A DNA stretch of 64,000 nucleotides from Peribacillus simplex. Its GTDB lineage: Bacteria > Bacillota > Bacilli > Bacillales > DSM-1321. The stretch lies in contig NZ_CP011008.1 in the NCBI RefSeq assembly GCF_001578185.1, forward strand, positions 1,144,001-1,208,000, in the 5' to 3' direction. The translations under genes and the position numbers were made by a program. Shown piece after piece: positions 17,324-25,975 of the stretch (position 1 is its first letter; every line of letters begins with the position of its first letter). Below the pieces are notes generated by a model. That model did no database searches. It was not told the origin of the DNA and was given only the letters and a program-made list of their open reading frames with translations.

Positions 17324-17719
17324 ATGAAAAGGAAACCATTCCTGCTGGCACTTAGCCTATTATCAATAACATTTACCGCAGGTTGTACAACAAAGCAAGA
17401 ACATATTTCCATTCAAAAATATGAAGGTAAAAACTACAAATTCGAAGCATATAAAGAAAAGATAGAGATTGAAAGAACAGAAAAAACAAAAGAGATAATA
17501 AAGAATGCTGACTGGGACAAATACGAGTTGGAGAAAGGTCATCCTAAGGCGGACTATATCTTTTATTTTAATGATGATAAAGATGAAGGGAAGATACCCG
17601 TGTATTATGTTTGGGTTAATTCCGAAGAAAATAGTGTGGAATTGACGCGGGATAAACATCGCCAGTTTGTACAGTTAAATAGAAAGGATTCTGAAATTCT
17701 ATTAAGACTGCTGCACTAA
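17324..17719 (+). CDS. Small hypothetical lipoprotein
   Basis: A 131-residue protein with a lipoprotein signal peptide: MKRKPF, a hydrophobic core and the lipobox FTAGC with the modified cysteine at residue 21. The mature part is strongly charged (many Lys and Glu) and shows no domain I recognise. It should be anchored to the outer face of the cytoplasmic membrane. GAGGAGA lies about 11 bases before the ATG. It stands alone between the transporter remnant and the HIT-like gene. Confidence 0.65.
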   Translation: MKRKPFLLALSLLSITFTAGCTTKQEHISIQKYEGKNYKFEAYKEKIEIERTEKTKEIIKNADWDKYELEKGHPKADYIFYFNDDKDEGKIPVYYVWVNSEENSVELTRDKHRQFVQLNRKDSEILLRLLH

Positions 17720-17840
17720 TTAAAAGAAAGTGGATATCCAAGTCCTGTCATTTCAAAAAACAAGCATTTTATTATCAGATTATAGAAGTCTATGTACATT
17801 AACGAAAATCAGTTAGTTAAGTACTCTTTTGGAGGGATTT

Positions 17841-18326
17841 ATGAGGAAAATGACTTTGTTTAATGGAAAAACGATTGAAATCGAATGTTTAAGCTGTGCT
17901 TTAACGAGTGGGGAAATAGAAGCGGATGGTGGTGCAATAGTCGAAACCGAGTATTTTCATGCTCACCAAGACGTTGCATATCCCATTGTAGGTTTAGTTA
18001 TTTTAGCATCCAAACGCCATATTAAGTGCTTTGATGAATTATATGACTTGGAGAAGGTTGATTACATAAACATATTATCCAGGATTAGAAAAGCTCAAAG
18101 GGAGGTACTAGGGATAGAACATGTTTATTATTTTTACAATGAGGATACTCCCCACCATTTTCATACTTGGATGGTTCCTCGATATGAATGGATGTACGAT
18201 TTTGGACGTTCGGTGGAATCTGTTAGACCGGTTTTGCTCCATGCAAGAAATAAGTTGAATAATGATGAAAATTTTAAAAGTGTACTTGATGGAATCAAGG
18301 CTTTAAAAAAAGAACTAAACCCTTAA
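17841..18326 (+). CDS. HIT-like nucleotide-binding protein
   Basis: A 161-residue protein with the sequence HHFHTWMVPRYEWM (around residues 105-118), which fits the HIT-superfamily histidine triad pattern, and a CLSCAL segment near the start that may bind metal. Family members hydrolyse dinucleoside polyphosphates or nucleoside phosphoramidates. It is not close to the Hit protein at 40647-41069. GGAGGG lies 4 bases before the ATG at 17841. A later ATG at 17850 is possible, and a TTG at 17829 overlaps the ribosome binding site. Confidence 0.65.
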   Translation: MRKMTLFNGKTIEIECLSCALTSGEIEADGGAIVETEYFHAHQDVAYPIVGLVILASKRHIKCFDELYDLEKVDYINILSRIRKAQREVLGIEHVYYFYNEDTPHHFHTWMVPRYEWMYDFGRSVESVRPVLLHARNKLNNDENFKSVLDGIKALKKELNP

Positions 18327-18369
18327 TTATTCCTTGTTCCTCAAACAGATGCGGGAGCTCCATAAAAAT

Positions 18370-18400
18370 AAAGAGACCACTCAAGCGGTCTCATTTGTTT
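18370..18400. terminator. Bidirectional terminator between HIT-like gene and guanidine hydrolase gene
   Basis: GAGACC (18373-18378) pairs with GGTCTC (18387-18392). ATTTGTTT follows on the plus strand and TTTATTTTT on the minus strand, so it can serve both convergent genes. Confidence 0.7.
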
Positions 18401-18485
18401 GTACAAAAATCAACAATAATGTATGAAAAAGTTGAATTAAACCGGGCTTCAAAAGGGCAAGTCCGGAAAAATCTTTTCATTCTTC

Positions 18486-19364
18486 TCAGGCTGGATCAAT
18501 CTTCTTATTCGTTGTCCTCAATAATGGCATGGTGCAACAACGGAAAGAGCCACCGGACTTGATGATTTCGCTTATATCAACTTCTATGACTTCGTATCCG
18601 CGTTCACGAAGGTGACTATTTACCTTTTTATTACATGGGAGGCTGAATAATTTTTTATTCCCAATGGAGAGTACATTGGTCCCTAATGTGAATTGTTCTT
18701 TTATAGTCACTTCAATTATGTCATAACGTGAAGCTAATAAATCCAACTCTTTTTTTGTAAAGGACTCTGGAAAAATAAGCGCCTCTGTTGGTGATATGAT
18801 ATTGAAAACGCAGTCTAAATGAAGGAATTTTTCAATGAAAGGCACCGCGATGATTTCGTATTCCGGTAATATGGTTTGGAGATGCTTAATAGATGTTTCA
18901 TTCGTTCTATCACTGACTCCAATATAGATGGTTTTTCCGTCGATAATGACATCCCCTCCCTCTATATGGTTTTCGCGGAGGTTGAAAAATTGGATACCAT
19001 TCGTTTCGAGCCAGGATTTCAATAATAGTTCCTCACCCTGCCTGATACCTGTAGCCATCTCGGCTACGTAAACGGTATTGCCAAGAGTGAAACCGATATC
19101 TCTCGTAAAAACCTGTTCAGGATATGTATATTTAGGCGGAAGTTTGATGACTTCAATCCCTTCATGTTCAAGTGCCTTAATAAATTGGGCGTGCTGCTCC
19201 CTGGCAAGTTCCTTATCGATATTTTTTTCTATAAACTCTTTTTGCGTTTCGTTAATGATTTCACGGATTTCCATATAACGAGGTTCACAGACGATCACCC
19301 GTGATAGCTTTGAATATTCGCTCGCACAATATGCCTCAAGTTCTTCGTTTATCTTGTTTACCAT
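18486..19364 (-). CDS. Guanidine-modifying hydrolase (DDAH/arginine deiminase superfamily)
   Basis: A 292-residue protein of the amidinotransferase/DDAH fold. The family's ordered motifs are present: FTRDIGFTLG (about 86-95), EGGDV (about 136), HLDCVFN with the catalytic histidine (about 183), GTNVLSIG (about 228), and GGSFRCCTMPLL with the catalytic cysteine (about 270-281). Such enzymes hydrolyse or transfer the guanidino group of arginine derivatives through a covalent Cys intermediate. B. subtilis YkgA is a comparable protein annotated as a dimethylarginine dimethylaminohydrolase. The exact substrate is open. GGGAG precedes the ATG. Confidence 0.75.
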   Translation of the reverse strand: MVNKINEELEAYCASEYSKLSRVIVCEPRYMEIREIINETQKEFIEKNIDKELAREQHAQFIKALEHEGIEVIKLPPKYTYPEQVFTRDIGFTLGNTVYVAEMATGIRQGEELLLKSWLETNGIQFFNLRENHIEGGDVIIDGKTIYIGVSDRTNETSIKHLQTILPEYEIIAVPFIEKFLHLDCVFNIISPTEALIFPESFTKKELDLLASRYDIIEVTIKEQFTLGTNVLSIGNKKLFSLPCNKKVNSHLRERGYEVIEVDISEIIKSGGSFRCCTMPLLRTTNKKIDPA

Positions 19365-19636
19365 AAATGAGCTCCCTTTTAAATATAATTGTATCTTTAC
19401 TATTACCTCTTTTTCTGGAAAGAAACATAAAAAATAGGTCGTTGCCTCGTTAATCTTTGTCCTTAACTTAAAAACGGGCGGTTGACCTATAATTCCGACA
19501 TTCTTAGAACTGCAGGCTGAACGATTAGAATATTTTTAAAAAAGGATCTGGTTGATATTATCCCCTTAAAGTAGACAGTGTAAAAAGTCCATGAAAAAAC
19601 ATGGATGTTACACAATTTCTTGGAGGGAATTTTATT
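19365..19636. other. Intergenic stretch with a possible IS3 left end
   Basis: There is no gene here. At about 19571 the sequence GTAGACAGTG is followed by a hairpin (CCATG/CATGG) and a ribosome binding site for the transposase remnant. GTAGACA is repeated in inverted form (TGTCTAC) at about 24231-24237, beyond the other transposase fragment. Confidence 0.35.
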
Positions 19637-19790
19637 ATGGCTAAAAAAAGGGGGATAATTTTCAAACTTATTCAAAGGAATTCAAGATTCAGGTTGACAA
19701 AAGTTATTTAAATAATGAGGGTAGCCAATCTGCTATAGCGAAAAAATATGGTCTTAAAAGTAAAAAGCACCTAGGGATAAAGGATTATTT
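19637..19790 (+). pseudogene. IS3-family transposase OrfA remnant
   Basis: The ATG at 19637 follows TTGGAGGG. After MAKKRG the frame must shift by one base to continue as DNFQTYSKEFKIQV and then LNNEGSQSAIAKKYGLKSKK. This is the N-terminal helix-turn-helix of an IS3/IS150-type OrfA. The rest of OrfA and all of OrfB are missing here: the sequence breaks off and leads into the acyl-CoA ligase gene. The shift and the truncation make it inactive. Confidence 0.7.
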
Positions 19791-19844
19791 TTTTTCTGGT
19801 CGAATATATAATGAATACGTTTTCAATACAAGGGGGAGATTGGA

Positions 19845-21461
19845 ATGATGGATACTCCATTAATCATGACTCAAATCATTGAGAGAGCTGAAAAATATTT
19901 TCCGAAGAAAGAGGTAGTTTCGCGTACGGATGGTGGAATTCACACTTTTACGTATGCTGAAATTGCTGCGCGTACAAGAAGGCTAGCTAGTAACCTTGAA
20001 AAATTCGGTATTAAAACAGGTGACCGTGTTGGAACACTTGCCTGGAACCATCATCGGCATTTAGAAGCTTATTTTGCGATTCCTTGTCATGGCGCTGTCC
20101 TACATACAATTAATATGCGTCTCTCTCCTCAACATGTTTCTTATATCATCAATAGTGCGGAAGATCGATTATTACTGATAGATCCGGATGTCATCCCCCT
20201 GTTAGAAGCGATTAAAGATGAGTTAACGACCGTGGAAGGATATATCTTAATGACCGATAAAGATGAGCTGCCTGAAACGACACTTTCACCAATTTATCAT
20301 TATGAAAAGTTATTAGCCGAAGGGAATCCAAAACAGCCCTTCATTCAAGCTTTGGATGAAAATGCTCCTGCCGGCATATGTTATACCTCCGCCACGACCG
20401 GGAATCCAAAAGGTGTGGTTTATTCACATCGCGGGATTTTGTTGCATGCGATTGCACTGGGACTTGCTGATTCTACAGCAATAAGCGAACGGGATGTGGC
20501 CCTTGCAGTCGTGCCCATGTTTCACGTGAATGCTTGGGGCATGCCTTTTGCCAGTGTTTGGTTTGGCACTAAGATGGTTTTGCCTGGACCATACTTCACC
20601 CCAAAAATTTTGGCTGAGCTTATAGAAACGGAGAAGGTTACAATTGCAGCAGGGGTTCCGACAATATGGCTGGGCCTATTGAAGGAGCTGGAAGAAGGTA
20701 GCTATGATATGAGCAGCATTCGCGCAGTTTTATGCGGAGGGTCGGCTGCCCCAAAAAGCATGATTAAAACCTTTGAACAAAAGTACGGGATTCCATTCCT
20801 GCATGCCTATGGAATGACTGAAACAAGCCCGCTCGTTTTTGTTTCCAAACCAAAAAGCTACCAGGAAGACCTCCCTGAAGAAGAACTATATGAGTTGAAG
20901 GCCAAGCAGGGCCTTGTCTCGCCAATGATTGAAATTAAAGTGATCGGCCAGGACGGCGAAGTAAAACCTGATGGAAAAGAAATGGGCGAATTACTAATTA
21001 GAGGTCCATGGATTGCGAATGAATATTTTAAGGATGAGCGGTCAGAGGATACATTTAAAGATGGCTGGCTTTATACCGGGGATGTTGTCACGATTGATGA
21101 AGAAGGATTCGTGAAAATCGTCGACAGGACTAAAGACTTGATTAAAAGCGGCGGTGAGTGGATTTCTTCCGTTGATATAGAGAATGCATTAATGGCCAAT
21201 GAAGCAGTCTTTGAGGCGGCGGTGATTGCAGTGCCTCACGAAAAATGGCAGGAACGACCGATTGCTTGTGTTGTTTTGAAAGACGAATACAAGGCGCAGG
21301 TGTCCCAAGAAGACATCATCGAATTTTTAAAGCCGCAATTTGCAAAATGGTGGCTGCCGGATGAAGTGGTCTTTTTGGAAGATATTCCGAAAACGGGTGT
21401 TGGGAAGTTCTTGAAAAGGGCTTTGCGAGATCAGCTTCAGGATAAATATATCAAGAAGTGA
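19845..21461 (+). CDS. Fatty acyl-CoA synthetase (AMP-forming, AlkK/FadD type)
   Basis: A 538-residue adenylate-forming enzyme that would activate a fatty or other carboxylic acid to its CoA thioester using ATP. Motifs in order: the phosphate loop YTSATTGNPKG (about 181-191), YGMTETSP (about 322-329), YTGDVV (about 410), and the C-terminal catalytic lysine in GVGKFLKRALR (about 518-528). The phosphate loop has Ala where YTSGTTG is usual. The length fits medium- or long-chain ligases. GGGGGAG stands 6 bases before the ATG. A TATAAT at 19807-19812 may be the -10 of its promoter, inside IS-derived sequence. Probably works with the adjacent enoyl-CoA hydratase. No FadR box is seen. Confidence 0.85.
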   Translation: MMDTPLIMTQIIERAEKYFPKKEVVSRTDGGIHTFTYAEIAARTRRLASNLEKFGIKTGDRVGTLAWNHHRHLEAYFAIPCHGAVLHTINMRLSPQHVSYIINSAEDRLLLIDPDVIPLLEAIKDELTTVEGYILMTDKDELPETTLSPIYHYEKLLAEGNPKQPFIQALDENAPAGICYTSATTGNPKGVVYSHRGILLHAIALGLADSTAISERDVALAVVPMFHVNAWGMPFASVWFGTKMVLPGPYFTPKILAELIETEKVTIAAGVPTIWLGLLKELEEGSYDMSSIRAVLCGGSAAPKSMIKTFEQKYGIPFLHAYGMTETSPLVFVSKPKSYQEDLPEEELYELKAKQGLVSPMIEIKVIGQDGEVKPDGKEMGELLIRGPWIANEYFKDERSEDTFKDGWLYTGDVVTIDEEGFVKIVDRTKDLIKSGGEWISSVDIENALMANEAVFEAAVIAVPHEKWQERPIACVVLKDEYKAQVSQEDIIEFLKPQFAKWWLPDEVVFLEDIPKTGVGKFLKRALRDQLQDKYIKK

Positions 21462-21554
21462 TAATATGTTTGTTTAATTGAAACTTTTCACCCTATTCTG
21501 ACAACTTATTAAAACTATATAATAGATTCATAGAACAAAAGAGGAGGAAATAAA

Positions 21555-22352
21555 TTGAGTATTGAATCGACATTACCTGCAGGCACTGTTTTAGTCACAT
21601 ATTCGGACCGGACCGCTACTGTTGCAATGAACCGTCCAGAGGCCATGAATTCTTTAAATCCGTTAATGCTGCATGATTTCATTAATGCCCTTAAGGAAGT
21701 AAGTGAGAATGATAAAGTGGACGTCGTCATTATAAAAGGGAATGGGAAAGCATTTTCCGCAGGTGGTGACATTAAGATGATGCTCGCGCCTGGAAAAGAA
21801 AACGCTTTCGATGAACTGATGGATGGAATCAGTGAATTGGTGACCACTCTATACTTCATGCCTAAATTGACCATCAGTGCCATTCATGGTGCAGCTGCAG
21901 GGCTTGGGTTGAGTATAGCTCTTGCAACCGATCATCTTATTGCCGATTCGGACAGTAAGGTTGCGATGAATTTTATCGGGATTGGATTAATCCCTGATGG
22001 CGGCGGACACTTTTTCCTTGAACGCCGTCTTGGTGAAGTAGGTGCGAAAGAATTGATCTGGGAAGGTAAAGTGCTTACAGCGCTTGAAGCAAAAGCAAAG
22101 GGCCTCATTCATGAAGTGGCAGACGGAACCTTGGAACATGCAGTAGAGAAGAAGGTGCAATCATGGCTGCAAAGCCCGGTTCAGGCCATGATTAAAACGA
22201 AAAAGATTCTTAGTGAAAAAAACCGCCCGCTATTAATTAAGATCCTTGAGATTGAAAAAGCTGCTCAAATGAAAATGCGTCAAACAGCGGACCACCAAGA
22301 AGGAATAAAAGCTTTCGTCGAAAAAAGAAAACCGAACTTCATCGGAAAATGA
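21555..22352 (+). CDS. yhaR: Enoyl-CoA hydratase/isomerase family protein (YhaR-like)
   Basis: A 265-residue crotonase-superfamily protein. The oxyanion-hole segments are AFSAGGDIKMM (about 65-75) and HGAAAGLGLSIAL (about 111-123), followed by FIGIGLIPDGGG. Family members hydrate or isomerise enoyl-CoA in beta-oxidation and related routes. In B. subtilis yhaR occupies the same chromosomal neighbourhood. The TTG start at 21555 has GAGGAGG 7 bases upstream. TATAAT at 21518-21523 marks a likely separate promoter. It lies 93 bases after the ligase gene, so they may be co-transcribed in part. A very strong terminator follows. Confidence 0.8.
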   Translation: MSIESTLPAGTVLVTYSDRTATVAMNRPEAMNSLNPLMLHDFINALKEVSENDKVDVVIIKGNGKAFSAGGDIKMMLAPGKENAFDELMDGISELVTTLYFMPKLTISAIHGAAAGLGLSIALATDHLIADSDSKVAMNFIGIGLIPDGGGHFFLERRLGEVGAKELIWEGKVLTALEAKAKGLIHEVADGTLEHAVEKKVQSWLQSPVQAMIKTKKILSEKNRPLLIKILEIEKAAQMKMRQTADHQEGIKAFVEKRKPNFIGK

Positions 22353-22412
22353 CTGTGTGTCACTTTATTTTTTCATCTATTTTAAGCGTTATTTTGCACT
22401 ATAAGTAAATAT

Positions 22413-22460
22413 AAAAAAGTCCAATTTCTCAGCATTTAAATTGAGAAATTGGACTTTTTT
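22413..22460 (+). terminator. Strong terminator after the enoyl-CoA hydratase gene
   Basis: A perfect 19-base inverted repeat begins AAAAAAGTCCAATTTCTCA (22413-22431) and ends in TGGACTTTTTT (22442-22460). It can work on both strands. Confidence 0.9.
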
Positions 22461-22650
22461 CGTAGTTTAATAAATTTAAATATATCTCCAATAATGAGTT
22501 TATCAATTTCTTTCATACTATTAGTTGACATAATGTTTGTAATTTTATTGAGATATTTTTCAGATGAAGTAGTATTGAACAGGATTCAAGGAAGATAAAT
22601 ATTCTTAATCATTTCAAATTTAGACCCTGACCGTATTCTTGCTGGAGAGA
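22461..22650. other. Short accessory stretch without a convincing gene
   Basis: A minus-strand frame of about 45 codons (roughly 22437-22580) is open and ends inside the terminator above, but it has no start codon with a ribosome binding site. It may be the tail of a lost gene. Nothing else is recognised. Confidence 0.3.
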
Positions 22651-22659
22651 CTAATATAA

Positions 22660-23051
22660 CGAATCGGTCCAGGCCAACGAATTAAATCGGGAATTCCTTC
22701 AAGAAGAAGAGAAAAGTAGTGGTCAGCGATTTAACATATGTCAAAGTCAAAAATAAATGGCATTACATTTGTGACTTTGTCGATCTCTTTAATCGTGAAA
22801 TCATTGGATTAATACCACCTAACAAGGACGCGAAGCTTGTGGCAAGAGCGTTTGCATCTATAAAAGGGAACCTCCGTGATATTCAGCTCTTCCACACAGA
22901 TCGAGGAAATGAATTTAAAAACAAACTGATTGACGAAACGTTAAACGTATTTGAGATTTGTCGTTCACTAAGTATGAAAGGTTGCCCTTATGATAACGCT
23001 GTCGCGGAAGCGACCTTTAAAATCATTAAGACTGAGTTCGCCACTTTCTAG
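22660..23051 (+). pseudogene. IS3-family transposase OrfB fragment (integrase core)
   Basis: This frame encodes VSDLTYVKVKNKWHYICDFV, then FHTDRGNEFKNKLI and CPYDNAVAEATFKIIKTEF. These carry the three acidic residues of the DDE/rve integrase core (VSDLTYV, HTDRG, ATFKIIKTE). It begins without the N-terminal part of OrfB and stops at a TAG immediately after the catalytic Glu, so both ends are missing. It is a fragment of an IS3/IS150-type element unrelated in detail to the fragment at 23800-24195. Confidence 0.75.
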
Positions 23052-23237
23052 AATATAAAAAATTATCTCTTAAAAAAGTTGTTTGATTTAGTTTGACAAT
23101 CCAAACGTATGATTCCTTTGTGAGAGCATCGGTGTTGTGCATTCTTTTTTAAAAAGGGGAGAAGTTGGAGTTAGTATAGTTTCATGGACGTATTTTAGTT
23201 AAGTCCTTACAATGATTTTTGAGAGGACGTGTTCGTA

Positions 23238-23408
23238 TTGGAACGTAAGAATACAGGGAAGAAATATAATAATGAATTCAAGAAGACCATTGTAGATCTT
23301 TATCACTCGGGTAATTCAGTAAGAGAATTAAGGGGCGAATATGGTGAATCAGACGTAACAATTTATAAATGGGTTAAAGAATTTACCCCTATCTGTCAGG
23401 TCCTTTAA
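23238..23408 (+). pseudogene. IS3-family transposase OrfA fragment
   Basis: A 56-codon frame from a TTG, reading MERKNTGKKYNNEFKKTI and then NSVRELRGEYGESDVTIYKW. This is the helix-turn-helix of an IS3-type OrfA, truncated after about 50 residues, where it runs into unrelated sequence and a stop. No matching OrfB follows in the right position. Confidence 0.65.
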
Positions 23409-23573
23409 TTTTTCTTTTTATTTCTTTAACCTTTTTTTCTCTAATTTAAATATAAGATAATGTAAAGAATCGCACATTTAAAAGGCTTGCCAATCAGTAA
23501 CTTTTTCCAGATTAGGGCATAAGATTATATAACCCATTTGAGTTCCTCCTTAACAAAAAGGAGATGTTTAGAT

Positions 23574-23732
23574 ATGTCAGGTTGTGGCAATAGTTGTGGC
23601 GGTGGCGGTATTGGATTTGGTGGAGGTTTCGCCTTTATAGTCGTATTGTTTATACTCTTAATCATTGTTGGATGTAGTTGTGCCGGCGGGTACGGCGGCG
23701 GATACGGCGGCGGATATGGCGGATACTGCTAA
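23574..23732 (+). CDS. YjcZ-family small Gly-rich membrane peptide
   Basis: A 52-residue peptide of the YjcZ type, common in sporulating bacilli. Its layout is a Gly/Cys-rich start (MSGCGNSCGGGG), a single hydrophobic segment GFAFIVVLFILLIIVG, and a tail of GGGY-type repeats ending in YC. AAAAGGAG lies 10 bases before the ATG at 23574; an upstream in-frame start at 23538 would put that site inside the gene. The tail repeats are probably interaction or cross-linking elements; this is inferred. It sits among transposase fragments but has its own terminator and looks intact. Confidence 0.8.
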   Translation: MSGCGNSCGGGGIGFGGGFAFIVVLFILLIIVGCSCAGGYGGGYGGGYGGYC

Positions 23733-23745
23733 AACATTATAAAAA

Positions 23746-23777
23746 TAATCCGACCTCAATTGGTCGGATTTTTTTAT
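23746..23777 (+). terminator. Terminator of the YjcZ-type gene
   Basis: AATCCGACC (23747-23755) pairs with GGTCGGATT (23762-23770), followed by a T tract. Confidence 0.9.
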
Positions 23778-23799
23778 TTAAAGTAAGCTTAATCACATT

Positions 23800-24195
23800 T
23801 TTAAAAAGAGATATTAGTTTGAAACGGCACGTTTATAAACTTGTTGGAGATATGTTAGATGAGGCGATTAAACACCTAAAACCAGAAGATACAGTCATCC
23901 TCCAATCTGATTAAGGGTGGCATTATCAAATGAAGAAGTATCAAAAAACGTTAAAAGATTCCCACATTATACAAAGCATGTCCCGTAAGGGAAATTGTTT
24001 AGATAACGCAGTCATGGAAAACTTCTTTGGCTTGTTAAAATCCGAATGGCTTTATCTCCAAGAGTTTGAAAGCTGGAGCACTTTGAAAAGAAATTAGATG
24101 ATTATATTCATTACTATAACCACAAACGAATGAAGGTAAAATTAAAAGACCTGAGTCCGATAGAATACCGAACTCAGGTTTTAGAACCTGCTTAA
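23800..24195 (+). pseudogene. IS3-family transposase OrfB, C-terminal half, with stop and frameshift
   Basis: The frame from about 23817 encodes KRHVYKLVGDML and LKPEDTVILQSD, then a TAA where the family has the Gln/Arg of the HSDQG motif, then GWHYQMKKYQKTL, SMSRKGNCLDNAVMENFF and GLLKSEWLY. A one-base shift near 24085 is needed to go on to [20 protein letters not shown] and [14 protein letters not shown], with TAA at 24193-24195. The catalytic Asp and Glu are recognisable but the gene is dead. Downstream, TTGTCTAC near 24230 may be the right terminal repeat. Confidence 0.8.
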
Positions 24196-24348
24196 ACTAT
24201 TTATCTAACTTTATTGGGTCAGATCAAGTTTGTCTACAGTCTGAGCACTTAAAATAAGTGCCTAAAGTGACGGCCTTTCTCTATATAGTTTAAAAGGAGG
24301 ATGTGGAAAACTGGAACACGCACTAAATGATGGCGCTTCCACTTTCAA

Positions 24349-24537
24349 TCAGCGATGAAACAGCAATAGCGCGCCTGAAGGTGATGTACAGCGATGTGTA
24401 TGATCTTGATAGTTTTTTTCATTCAATAGATTTTGTCCTAATTCTTTTGCTTTTTCATCATCCTCGGCTGTAAATGATTCATCCAATAGTTTTTCCCCTG
24501 ATGGTTCAAAAACGGTTAATTTGTATAATCTGCTCAT
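24349..24537 (-). CDS. yhzD: YhzD-like small protein
   Basis: A 62-residue protein reading MSRLYKLTVFEPSGEKLLDE, an acidic helix with AEDDEKAKELG, and a C-terminus HTHRCTSPSGALLLFHR. This matches the YhzD family as I recall it, in the expected neighbourhood. AAGGGAG lies about 9 bases before the ATG at 24537; an upstream in-frame ATG at 24558 would place it inside the gene. Function unknown. Confidence 0.7.
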   Translation of the reverse strand: MSRLYKLTVFEPSGEKLLDESFTAEDDEKAKELGQNLLNEKNYQDHTHRCTSPSGALLLFHR

Positions 24538-24790
24538 TTTCAAAAACTCCCTTTTCAAATATAATTCTGTCTATTTTCTAAAGATAGGTACTGTTATAAA
24601 AATCTTATCATTATCTGTCAATTTTGACTATTGTTATGTGGGGAATGTATTAAGACAGGGAATATTGATAAGTAGCAAAATATCTTGAAAAATGATGGGA
24701 AATAACTATATCGAACTAATTTAATGGTTTCTTCCTTTAAGTTTGGAAAGAATGAAAACAAAACCTATTTATACTAGAGGAATTCTCTCC

Positions 24791-24819
24791 TTAAAATGAA
24801 AAATCATAAATGATATAAT
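24791..24819 (+). promoter_or_regulatory. SigA-type promoter for the cysteine synthase gene
   Basis: TTAAAA (24791-24796), a 17-base spacer and TATAAT (24814-24819), preceded by TGA as an extended -10. Confidence 0.65.
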
Positions 24820-24869
24820 AAACCTGAGTAAAAGGTAGGAAGTGAATGGATCGAAGGGGGATTTTTTGA

Positions 24870-25793
24870 ATGTCGGTAAAAATCGTTAATAATATCACTG
24901 AATTGATAGGAGATACACCTGTTGTAAGGATTAATCATTTAACAGCGGAGGGTGACGCTGAAGTATTTGTGAAACTTGAATATTTCAATCCGAGCCGCAG
25001 CGTAAAAGATCGGGCTGCCTTCAACTTAATTAGGCAGGCTGAATTGGATGGTATCATTCAATCCGGGGCCACGATCATTGAACCAACATCAGGGAATACA
25101 GGAATTGGACTTGCTATGAATGCCGCTGCAAAGGGGTATCGTGCCATTATGGTCATGCCGGATAATATGTCGAAAGAAAGAATCAATATCTTAAAGGCAT
25201 ACGGAGCGGAAGTTGTCCTCACCCCTGCATCAGAGAGGATGCCTGGAGCCATTCGTAAAGCAGAGGAACTTGCCGCAGAGATTCCTAATAGCTTTATTCC
25301 GCAGCAATTCGAAAACCAAGCCAATCCTGATATTCACAGAGTGACGACAGCAGTCGAGATTTTGGATCAGATGGATGGAAACCTGGATGTGTTTGTCGCT
25401 ACTGCTGGAACGGGAGGAACGATAACCGGTACAGGTGAAGCCTTAAAAGAGCATCTGCCGGAGTTAAAGGTTGTCGTTGTCGAGCCTAAGGGTTCCCCAG
25501 TTCTTTCCGGCGGAAAGCCTGGTCCTCATAAGTTAGTGGGTACGAGCCCTGGTTTTATCCCCAATATTTTAAATACAGAGGTATTTGATGAAATCGTTCA
25601 AGCGGCAGATGAAGATGCGATTTCCACCATGAAGGATTTGGCTTCAAAGGAAGGCATATTGATTGGACCTTCAGGCGGTGCTTCTGTTTGGACTGCCCTG
25701 CAGGAAGCCCGTCGTCTTGGAAGTGGCAAACGAGTATTATGCATTGCACCGGATAATGGTGAACGATATTTAAGTATGGATATTTTTAAATAA
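24870..25793 (+). CDS. Cysteine synthase (O-acetylserine sulfhydrylase family)
   Basis: A 307-residue fold-type II PLP enzyme. The PLP lysine is K46 in SRSVKDRAA. The substrate loop TSGNTG is at about 72-77 and the phosphate-binding GTGGTITG at about 179-186. It should make cysteine from O-acetylserine and sulfide. The combined features fit CysK-type enzymes; cystathionine beta-synthase-like members are a little longer, and B. subtilis also has a second CysK-like protein, YtkP, so the exact paralogue is uncertain. AAGGGGG precedes the ATG. It has its own promoter and terminator. I see no obvious T-box or CymR site. Confidence 0.85.
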   Translation: MSVKIVNNITELIGDTPVVRINHLTAEGDAEVFVKLEYFNPSRSVKDRAAFNLIRQAELDGIIQSGATIIEPTSGNTGIGLAMNAAAKGYRAIMVMPDNMSKERINILKAYGAEVVLTPASERMPGAIRKAEELAAEIPNSFIPQQFENQANPDIHRVTTAVEILDQMDGNLDVFVATAGTGGTITGTGEALKEHLPELKVVVVEPKGSPVLSGGKPGPHKLVGTSPGFIPNILNTEVFDEIVQAADEDAISTMKDLASKEGILIGPSGGASVWTALQEARRLGSGKRVLCIAPDNGERYLSMDIFK

Positions 25794-25795
25794 AG

Positions 25796-25846
25796 AAAAG
25801 ACCGAATGCCGTGCATGAAACAATGTTCACGCCATTCGGTCTTTTT
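25796..25846 (+). terminator. Terminator after the cysteine synthase gene
   Basis: A long inverted repeat begins AAAAGACCGAATG (25796-25808) and ends in CATTCGGTCTTTTT (25833-25846). Confidence 0.9.
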
Positions 25847-25975
25847 CCTAATGAATTTGCCCATACTGGAATAACCAGGTACCAAATGCGGATTAAAATA
25901 ATAATGTATGGGAAAGTATGTTCTGTACGTGTTAAAATTAAATGTGAAATGTTGAAAGAAATCGAGGTGATAACT

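Noticed and set aside
22437..22580. Minus-strand frame of about 45 codons near the hydratase terminator
   Set aside because: No start codon with a ribosome binding site, and a stop lies just upstream; at most a remnant.
23678..23914. Arg-rich 78-codon plus-strand frame
   Set aside because: It is the shifted reading of the Gly-Tyr repeats of the YjcZ-type gene joined to transposase sequence.
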